From contig JAGPDJ010000054.1 of NCBI GenBank assembly GCA_018057635.1, positions 1 to 10,005 on the forward strand: a stretch of 10,005 nucleotides of DNA, read 5' to 3'. This stretch comes from Ferruginibacter sp. (GTDB lineage Bacteria > Bacteroidota > Bacteroidia > Chitinophagales > Chitinophagaceae). The position numbers and the translations under genes were made by a program. This document shows, one piece after another, positions 1-5,009 of this stretch; within the stretch, counting starts at the first letter, position 1, and every line of letters starts with the position of its first letter. The notes under the pieces are model-generated. The model saw nothing but the letters and a program-made list of their open reading frames with translations. It was not told the DNA's origin and made no database searches.

Positions 1-22
1 AACACACTCCCGAAAAATAAAA

Positions 23-30
23 TATCTTTG
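23..30 (+). promoter_or_regulatory. Bacteroidota-type -7 promoter box upstream of lpxC/fabZ
   Basis: TATCTTTG matches the TAnnTTTG consensus of the Bacteroidota primary sigma factor. It ends 20 bp before the lpxC/fabZ start codon, which would give a leader of roughly 15 nt. The matching -33 element would fall at or beyond the left window edge and is not visible. The box suggests that lpxC/fabZ can be transcribed separately from whatever lies upstream. Confidence 0.5.
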
Positions 31-50
31 CCAAAATTTGAAATACACGT

Positions 51-1460
51 ATGGATAAAAACTTTAATGTAGACAAGCAACATACACTGGTTGCGCCTAT
101 TAGTATTTCAGGTACAGGCCTGCATACAGGCATTAATGTAGATATGATTTTAAAACCTGCCAATCCCGGCTTTGGTTACCAGTTTCAAAGAACAGATTTA
201 CCGGGATCTCCTGTAATTAAAGCTGACTGCGACCTTGTTACAGAAACTTCCAGGGGCACAACCCTTGAAAAAGACGGTACCAAGGTAAGTACAGTTGAAC
301 ATGTACTGGCGGCATTGGTTGGCATGGGCGTTGATAATTGCCTGATAGAGGTGAACGGTCCGGAAATACCCATCATTGATGGCAGTAGTGAACCCTTTGT
401 AAATATCATTGAAAAAACAGGTGTTCTGGAGCAGGATGCCGCAAAAGCATGGTATACCATTGATACCAATATTTCCTTTTACGATGAAAAGAAACGCGTG
501 GAAATGACTGCCTTACCGGCAACCAATTATGAAATAACTACCCTGATAGATTTTAACAGCCCGGTTTTGGGAACACAGCATGCCAGCCTAAAAAGCCTGA
601 AAGATTTTAAATCTGAAATTGCTCCCTGCCGTACATTTTGTTTTTTACATGAACTGGAAATGCTCATTGACAACAACCTGATAAAAGGTGGTGACATTAA
701 CAACGCAATTGTTATAGTTGATAAAGCAGTTACCAATGAAGAAATGGGAAGACTTGCCAAAGCTTTCGGCAGAACAAAAGTTGAAGTGAAAAGTGAAGGT
801 TATCTCAACAACCTGGAATTACGTTTTCCCAATGAACCTGCACGCCATAAATTACTGGATGTAGTTGGCGACCTGGCATTGATCGGTTACCCTATTAAAG
901 CGCATATCATTGCTAACAGGCCCGGGCATAGCAGCAATGTAGAGTTTGCACGTAAAATAAAACAATACATCAAAAAGAACAAGCATACAAAAGGAATACC
1001 ATTATACAATCCAAACCAACCGCCCGTTTATACTCAACAGCAGATTGAAAAAACACTCCCACACCGTTATCCCTTCCTGTTGGTTGACAAGATCATTGAA
1101 TTAAATGCTGAGTATATTGTAGGTATCAAGAATGTTACTTTCAATGAATATTTTTTCCAGGGTCATTTTCCGGGAAACCCGGTGATGCCCGGTGTTTTAC
1201 AAATAGAAGCGTTGGCACAAACCGGCGGAATACTATGCATCAATGCAATGCCGGAAGGTTCATACGACACTTATTTTTTAAAGGTTGATAATTGTAAATT
1301 CAAGCAAAAAGTTGTACCAGGCGATACCATGATCCTTAAAATGGAATTGATAGAACCTATAAGGCGTGGTATCTGCGTGATGCGAGGAAGCGTTTACGTA
1401 GGCAATAAGCTTTGCACAGAAGGCGACTTTACAGCACAGTTGGTGAAAAGGGTTGGGTGA
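51..1460 (+). CDS. lpxC/fabZ: Bifunctional UDP-3-O-acyl-N-acetylglucosamine deacetylase / 3-hydroxyacyl-ACP dehydratase (LpxC-FabZ fusion)
   Basis: This 469-residue protein joins two cytoplasmic enzymes. Residues 1 to about 315 are LpxC, the zinc deacetylase that commits UDP-3-O-acyl-GlcNAc to lipid A. H84 (in STVEHVLAAL), H266 and D270 (in HKLLDVVGD) match the zinc ligands, E83 is the catalytic base, and H293 (in RPGHSSN) is the catalytic histidine. The 27-residue spacing from H266 to H293 equals that between E. coli H238 and H265. About 23 extra residues lie between the first and second zinc ligands compared with E. coli. Residues from about 325 to 469 are FabZ, which dehydrates 3-hydroxyacyl-ACP: FQGHFPGNPVMPGVL carries H372, and E386 lies 14 residues on, as in E. 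coli. The fusion is characteristic of Bacteroidota. No Shine-Dalgarno sequence precedes the ATG. It lies upstream of lpxA on the same strand. Both halves keep their catalytic residues, so both should be active. Confidence 0.97.
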   Translation: MDKNFNVDKQHTLVAPISISGTGLHTGINVDMILKPANPGFGYQFQRTDLPGSPVIKADCDLVTETSRGTTLEKDGTKVSTVEHVLAALVGMGVDNCLIEVNGPEIPIIDGSSEPFVNIIEKTGVLEQDAAKAWYTIDTNISFYDEKKRVEMTALPATNYEITTLIDFNSPVLGTQHASLKSLKDFKSEIAPCRTFCFLHELEMLIDNNLIKGGDINNAIVIVDKAVTNEEMGRLAKAFGRTKVEVKSEGYLNNLELRFPNEPARHKLLDVVGDLALIGYPIKAHIIANRPGHSSNVEFARKIKQYIKKNKHTKGIPLYNPNQPPVYTQQQIEKTLPHRYPFLLVDKIIELNAEYIVGIKNVTFNEYFFQGHFPGNPVMPGVLQIEALAQTGGILCINAMPEGSYDTYFLKVDNCKFKQKVVPGDTMILKMELIEPIRRGICVMRGSVYVGNKLCTEGDFTAQLVKRVG

Positions 1461-1463
1461 TGA

Positions 1464-1525
1464 TGTGAGAATGTGATGAATGTGAAGAATGTGATGAGTG
1501 TGATGAATGTGATGAGTGTGATGAT
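1464..1525. repeat. 9-bp tandem minisatellite TGTGATGAR
   Basis: The array begins four bases after the lpxC/fabZ stop codon. Six contiguous 9-bp units (1472, 1481, 1490, 1499, 1508, 1517) follow TGTGATGA plus A, G or T, with one mismatch in the 1481 unit. A degenerate 8-bp unit at 1464-1471 precedes them. The last four units alternate GAG and GAA/GAT, so an 18-bp higher-order period is visible. It is not coding. Units this short and pure suggest recent slippage expansion. Confidence 0.85.
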
Positions 1526-1650
1526 TTTCAAAATTTGGGGTAGCGGATTGCGACTTAAAATGTACATTTAATTTAAAAATTTAAAATCTTGATTTGTCTG
1601 ACTAACTTTATTCACTCAGTCAGCAATCAAATACAAAACCTAAACAGCAA

Positions 1651-1680
1651 TAATTAGCTAACCGGCATATTGGCTAATTG
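1651..1680 (+). promoter_or_regulatory. Hairpin in the lpxA leader
   Basis: AATTAGCTAA (1652-1661) pairs with TTGGCTAATT (1670-1679) to give a 10-bp stem with one G-U wobble and an 8-nt loop. A further T-G wobble could close it at 1651/1680. It lies 14 nt before the lpxA ATG. No T-run follows it, so it is not a standard terminator. It could affect lpxA translation or simply be a dispersed intergenic repeat. A second, smaller dyad (CTGACT at 1598-1603 with AGTCAG at 1618-1623) and a direct repeat CAGCAAT (1621, 1645) lie just upstream. I see no clear TAnnTTTG box in 1526-1694. Confidence 0.4.
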
Positions 1681-1694
1681 GCAATAAAAAATTT

Positions 1695-2492
1695 ATGATC
1701 CATCCGCACACATACATTCATCCCAACGCTAAACTGGCAACCAATGTAAAGATTGATCCCTTTAGTGTAATACACCAGAATGTAGAAATTGGAGAAGGAA
1801 CCTGGATAGGCAGCAGTGTAACAATAATGGAAGGTGCCCGTATTGGCAAGAATTGCCGCATTTTCCCCGGAGCCGTAATTGCAGGCATTCCTCAAGACCT
1901 TAAATATGAAGGGGAAATAACAACCGTGGAAATTGGAGATAATACAACCATACGTGAATTTGTTACCATTAACCGGGGCAGTAAAGACAGGTGGACTACT
2001 AAAGTGGGCAACAACTGCCTTATCATGGCCTATAGCCATATTGCACATGATTGTATAGTTGGAAATAACTGTATCATGAGCAACAATACGCAAATGGCAG
2101 GGCATGTAATTTTAGGTGATTATGCGATCCTTGCCGGCATGTGTGCCATTCACCAGTTTGTTCAGATTGGTCAGCATGCTTTTGTTTCCGGCGGTTCATT
2201 GGTGAGCAAAGATGTGCCACCTTATATCAAAGCAGGCCGAACTCCTTTAAGTTATGCCGGTGTAAATTCGGTTGGATTGAAACGCCGTGGATTTTCTCTT
2301 ACAAGGATCAACCAGATACTGGACATTTATCGCATCATTTATAATAAGAATTTAAATACTTCACAGGCGTTAAATTTTATAGAGGAAGAATTACCCGCAA
2401 CCGATGAAAGAGATGAGATCGTAACTTTTATCAGGGAAAGCGGGCGTGGCATCATTAAACGTTACAGCAAAGGAAGCCTGGATGATGAATAA
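1695..2492 (+). CDS. lpxA: Acyl-[ACP]-UDP-N-acetylglucosamine O-acyltransferase (LpxA)
   Basis: LpxA transfers a 3-hydroxyacyl chain from ACP to the 3-OH of UDP-GlcNAc, the first step of lipid A synthesis, in the cytoplasm. The 265-residue length is normal. Imperfect hexapeptide repeats (for example VEIGEGTWIG, ARIGKNCRIF) run from about residue 5 to 185 and predict the left-handed beta-helix; a helical C-terminal region follows. H118 in SHIAHDC matches catalytic H125 of E. coli. With the same 7-residue offset, H115, H137, H153, N191 and R197 match E. coli H122, H144, H160, N198 and R204. The acyl-length ruler position (E. coli G173) falls on G166, so the pocket is not blocked by a bulky residue, which fits the long hydroxyacyl chains of this phylum (inference). 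The previous gene, LpxC-FabZ, supplies the next lipid A step and uses the same acyl-ACP pool. No Shine-Dalgarno sequence is seen. Confidence 0.97.
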   Translation: MIHPHTYIHPNAKLATNVKIDPFSVIHQNVEIGEGTWIGSSVTIMEGARIGKNCRIFPGAVIAGIPQDLKYEGEITTVEIGDNTTIREFVTINRGSKDRWTTKVGNNCLIMAYSHIAHDCIVGNNCIMSNNTQMAGHVILGDYAILAGMCAIHQFVQIGQHAFVSGGSLVSKDVPPYIKAGRTPLSYAGVNSVGLKRRGFSLTRINQILDIYRIIYNKNLNTSQALNFIEEELPATDERDEIVTFIRESGRGIIKRYSKGSLDDE

Positions 2493-2590
2493 CACATGCT
2501 GCCACTTCCTGAAATTATGTAAATAACAAACAGAGAAACTGAAAGCTGTTTATTCATGGAGGCCATCCATTAATGTTCAAGACTATTTTC

Positions 2591-2621
2591 TTAAATATTA
2601 TAGCATAAAATTAAATATTAT
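2591..2621. repeat. Direct repeat TTAAATATTAT with 20-bp period upstream of the ABC ATPase
   Basis: TTAAATATTAT occurs at 2591-2601 and again at 2611-2621, exactly 20 bp apart, or about two helical turns. This spacing would place two identical sites on the same face of the DNA, so an operator is conceivable. The sequence is pure A/T in an AT-rich spacer, so chance is a real alternative. The rest of 2493-2653 has only weak dyads (AAACAG 2528-2533 with CTGTTT 2546-2551; ATGG/CCAT around 2556-2566) and no clear terminator or promoter box. Confidence 0.25.
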
Positions 2622-2630
2622 GTTATTCAA

Positions 2631-2648
2631 AAGCCCCTTTAGGGGTTT
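2631..2648 (+). promoter_or_regulatory. CCCC/GGGG hairpin abutting the ABC ATPase start codon
   Basis: CCCC at 2634-2637 pairs with GGGG at 2642-2645 around a TTTA loop. The stem extends outward through a G-T wobble and two A-T pairs (2631-2633 with 2646-2648). A second GGGG at 2649-2652 sits one base before the ATG at 2654 and could compete for the same CCCC. The stem is short but positioned to influence ribosome access. Confidence 0.4.
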
Positions 2649-2653
2649 GGGGT

Positions 2654-3292
2654 ATGCAAATCACACTAACCAATACGGGCAAACGATACAACAGGGAATG
2701 GATATTCCGCCATGTTAATCATGAATTCTTACCCGGCAAATCTTATGCAATAACAGGCCCTAACGGATCCGGAAAATCAACACTGCTACAGGTTATAGCC
2801 GGTGCAGTTTTACACAGTGAAGGTGAAATAAATTATACTGATACAGGATACGGGATACAGGACAATAAACTTGCCGGGCGAATTCCAGAAAGTGAAGCTT
2901 ACCGGCATATTTCCATCGCAACACCCTATCTTGAACTGATAGAAGAAATGACGGCCACCGAATTCCTTGATTTTCATGCCACCTTTAAACCATTTAATTT
3001 ACCGGTAACGGAAATGCTTTCTGCCGTGAGCCTTCACAATGCAGCCAATAAACAGATCCGTTATTTCAGCAGCGGTATGAAACAACGTTTAAAAATGGCA
3101 CAGGCTTTTTTCTGCAATACCCCGGTTTTATTACTGGATGAACCAACTACCAATTTAGACCAGGATGGGATCGCATTATACAGGCACCTCATCAGCAATC
3201 ATACCAATGGCAGGCTTGTTATTGTGAGCAGTAATGATGAACAGGAATATAATTTCTGTGACGAAGTGGTTTCTATAAGCAATTACAAATAA
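2654..3292 (+). CDS. Orphan ABC-transporter-type ATP-binding protein with degenerate switch motifs
   Basis: This 212-residue protein is a single ABC nucleotide-binding domain with no membrane segment. Walker A is GPNGSGKST (residues 35-43), the signature is SSGMKQ (139-144, a variant of LSGGQ), Walker B is VLLLDEP (158-164), and the D-loop is NLDQ (167-170). Two usual elements look altered. No glutamine is seen at the expected Q-loop position in IATPYLELIEE (88-98), and the H-loop histidine appears replaced by N194 in VSSNDEQE. Such ATPases normally pair with a membrane permease, but none is encoded in this window. The partner and substrate cannot be told from the sequence. The size and domain arrangement resemble CcmA-like and small export ATPases. 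The ATG at 2654 is the natural start because the first strand of the ABC fold begins at residue 2. It is downstream of lpxA by 161 bp and converges on the alanine dehydrogenase gene. Confidence 0.85.
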   Translation: MQITLTNTGKRYNREWIFRHVNHEFLPGKSYAITGPNGSGKSTLLQVIAGAVLHSEGEINYTDTGYGIQDNKLAGRIPESEAYRHISIATPYLELIEEMTATEFLDFHATFKPFNLPVTEMLSAVSLHNAANKQIRYFSSGMKQRLKMAQAFFCNTPVLLLDEPTTNLDQDGIALYRHLISNHTNGRLVIVSSNDEQEYNFCDEVVSISNYK

Positions 3293-3296
3293 AAGT

Positions 3297-4511
3297 CTAC
3301 CTCCTGCTGGCAATCAGCAAATTGAGGTCGGTATATTTCAGGTCAAATCTTTCACTCAGGTGAAAATTAGTAAGGCTTCCTTTAAACAGGTAAATACCGC
3401 TGCGGATATTTATTTTATGCCAAACAAGGCTCTCAATTCCCCCTTCATCTGCTGTTTCAAGCAATAAAGGCATCAGTACATTGCTGATGGCCTGTGATGC
3501 TGTTCTTGCAAAACCACTCGGTATATTCGGCACACAATAATGAATCACGTCATACTTTGAAAAAGTTGGTTTTTTATGGGTGGTTACCATACTGGTTTCA
3601 AAACAACCGCCGTGATCGATACTTACATCCACGATCACCGTTCCGGGGCGCATATTACTCACCATATCTTCTGTAACAACAACGGGTGTTCTTCCGCCGT
3701 TACCACTCAAAGCACCTACAGCCACATCACAGGTTTTAAGTTGTTTGGCAAGTATTTTTGGTTCAATAACGGAGGTCCATAAACGCCCTCCTATATTGTT
3801 CTGCAATCTTTTAAGCCGGTAAATACTGTTATCAAATATTTTTACGCTTGCTCCCATTGCCAGTGCAGTCCTTGCAGCGTATTCACCTACAATTCCTGCT
3901 CCTATTATGATCACTTTTGTAGGCGGAATACCACTGATACCTCCTACCAGCACACCTTTTCCGTTATTGGCATTACTCAGGTACTGGCCTGCAATCAGCA
4001 TCACGGCACTGCCTGCAATCTCACTCATGCTCCTTACGATGGGGTTATGTCCGCTGGCATCTTTCAGGTTTTCAAAACTAAGTGCCGTGATCTTTTTGCT
4101 CATCATTTTTTCCAGGATACTCTTCTTCATAACGGCAAGGTGTATCGGTGAAATGATGTATTGATTTGGCTTGAGTAATTCACAGTCATCTTCGCTTACC
4201 GGTGCACTTTTAACGATCACTTCACAATCAAAAATCGATTTTTTATCCATCACAATCTTTGCCCCGGCCTCACTGTAATCCTTGTCGGTGTAATTGGCGC
4301 CAATACCGGCATCTGTTTCAATATAAACAGTATGCCCGTTAGCAATGATTACACTTACTGCATCTGGTGTTAATGCAATCCTGTTCTCATTAAATGATGT
4401 CTCTTTGGGAATCCCGATACACAATTCTTCGCCTTTGGGTTTTACGTCCAGTGTTTCTTCCAGTGTTTCATATGCCAGTGAAGACGATACAAATGGTTTT
4501 GATGTAGCCAT
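3297..4511 (-). CDS. ald: Alanine dehydrogenase (AlaDH/PNT family)
   Basis: The enzyme interconverts L-alanine and pyruvate plus ammonia using NAD(H) in the cytoplasm. The protein has 404 residues, about 30 longer than the B. subtilis enzyme because of an N-terminal extension before the conserved IGIPKE (32-37). NENRIALTP (41-49) carries the substrate-binding arginine R44. K101 in IVKSAP and H124 in SPIHLA match the substrate lysine and catalytic histidine, and D299 in VSIDHGG matches the catalytic aspartate. The Rossmann dinucleotide loop is GAGIVG (204-209), with D227 at the end of the next strand. The usual KVKEP segment is altered to KSAP. There is no in-frame ATG between residue 1 and M88, so the long N terminus is probably real. 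It lies 23 bp downstream of tsaE on the same strand, so co-transcription is likely. Family membership is firm. Alanine specificity is inferred from the retained residues; transhydrogenase subunit relatives are the main alternative. Confidence 0.88.
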   Translation of the reverse strand: MATSKPFVSSSLAYETLEETLDVKPKGEELCIGIPKETSFNENRIALTPDAVSVIIANGHTVYIETDAGIGANYTDKDYSEAGAKIVMDKKSIFDCEVIVKSAPVSEDDCELLKPNQYIISPIHLAVMKKSILEKMMSKKITALSFENLKDASGHNPIVRSMSEIAGSAVMLIAGQYLSNANNGKGVLVGGISGIPPTKVIIIGAGIVGEYAARTALAMGASVKIFDNSIYRLKRLQNNIGGRLWTSVIEPKILAKQLKTCDVAVGALSGNGGRTPVVVTEDMVSNMRPGTVIVDVSIDHGGCFETSMVTTHKKPTFSKYDVIHYCVPNIPSGFARTASQAISNVLMPLLLETADEGGIESLVWHKINIRSGIYLFKGSLTNFHLSERFDLKYTDLNLLIASRR

Positions 4512-4534
4512 ATTTTATTATGTGAGTATACAAA

Positions 4535-4948
4535 TTACAAATTAATTTGCAGCTTTCGATGATTATGGCCGGTTGATTTCAAATAACAATGAACCGTATC
4601 ATCAGGAAATAATCCCGGTGCTTTTTCAGGCCATTCAACCAAACACATATTGCCAGCATACAGGCAATCTTCCACACCTGCTGCAATTGCTTCTGATTCA
4701 TCCTTCAACCGGTACAGGTCGAGGTGGTAAACAATTTCACCGGAACCGGTTCGGTATTCATTTATGATTGAAAATGTTGGGCTCCCAACTGCATCTTTAA
4801 TATTCAATTGTTGACAAATAGCATGTATCAGCGTTGTTTTTCCTGCACCCATTTCTCCATGAAAAGCAAAAATTTTTCTGCCTGCAGCTGCAGCAATCAA
4901 CTGCATGGCAGCCTGATCAATTTCCTGTAAAGCAAAATCCACAACCAT
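4535..4948 (-). CDS. tsaE: tRNA threonylcarbamoyladenosine biosynthesis ATPase TsaE
   Basis: TsaE is the small P-loop ATPase that works with TsaB and TsaD to transfer the threonylcarbamoyl group to A37 of ANN-decoding tRNAs (t6A). The 137-residue length is normal. Walker A is GEMGAGKTT (31-39). SPTF (56-59), HLDLYR (75-80) and VEWPE (104-108) are the family hallmarks, the last with the conserved E-W pair. The start lies only 4 bp from a TAnnTTTG promoter box, so the message may be leaderless. The alanine dehydrogenase gene follows after 23 bp on the same strand. TsaB and TsaD are not encoded in this window. Confidence in the family is very high. Confidence 0.96.
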   Translation of the reverse strand: MVVDFALQEIDQAAMQLIAAAAGRKIFAFHGEMGAGKTTLIHAICQQLNIKDAVGSPTFSIINEYRTGSGEIVYHLDLYRLKDESEAIAAGVEDCLYAGNMCLVEWPEKAPGLFPDDTVHCYLKSTGHNHRKLQINL

Positions 4949-4952
4949 GATG

Positions 4953-4960
4953 CAAAGATA
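4953..4960 (-). promoter_or_regulatory. -7 promoter box for tsaE-ald
   Basis: On the minus strand this reads TATCTTTG, a match to TAnnTTTG, followed by CATC and then the tsaE ATG. Transcription would start at or a few bases from the start codon, implying a leaderless or nearly leaderless mRNA. No clear -33 TTTG is seen at the usual distance. Confidence 0.5.
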
Positions 4961-4966
4961 TTTTCA

Positions 4967-4984
4967 TATTTAGTAAATACTTAC
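4967..4984. promoter_or_regulatory. Central dyad between the divergent tsaE and copA promoters
   Basis: TATTTA-G-TAAATA (4967-4979) is a perfect 6-1-6 inverted repeat. It overlaps a second imperfect palindrome, GTAAATACTTAC (4973-4984, 10 of 12 positions symmetric). The second dyad centres at about 4978.5, essentially the midpoint (4979) between the two outward-facing -7 boxes. A regulator bound here could affect both promoters. The sequence is AT-rich and the regulator is unknown. Confidence 0.35.
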
Positions 4985-4997
4985 CCTTTGCATAAGA

Positions 4998-5005
4998 TAA
5001 TTTTG
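4998..5005 (+). promoter_or_regulatory. -7 promoter box for the copper ATPase
   Basis: TAATTTTG matches TAnnTTTG and is followed by CAGT and then the ATG at 5010. The geometry mirrors the tsaE promoter, with box, CA, two bases, then ATG. No convincing -33 TTTG is found about 19 bp upstream. A very short or absent leader is predicted. Confidence 0.5.
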
Positions 5006-5009
5006 CAGT

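Noticed and set aside
1464..1525. CRISPR-like array
   Set aside because: The units are contiguous 9-mers with no spacers, and no cas genes are present, so this is a minisatellite.
1591..1610. Promoter for lpxA from TTTG (1593-1596) and TAACTTTA (1603-1610)
   Set aside because: The second box misses the final G, and the gap between the two is only 6 bp, far shorter than the roughly 19 bp expected for this promoter class.
1674..2105. Long antisense open frame (143 codons) opposite lpxA
   Set aside because: It lies almost wholly within a confidently identified lpxA, has no recognisable motif or promoter box, and reads as a codon-composition shadow of the hexapeptide repeats.
3300..3327. Hairpin (CCTC, TGCTG, loop, CAGCA, GAGG) as a terminator for the ABC ATPase gene
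   Set aside because: No T-run follows it on the plus strand and it lies within the last codons of the alanine dehydrogenase gene, so coding constraint explains it as well.
4512..4534. Separate promoter for ald in the 23-bp gap after tsaE
   Set aside because: The minus-strand TAATTTG repeats here are one base short of TAnnTTTG, and the tight spacing favours co-transcription with tsaE.
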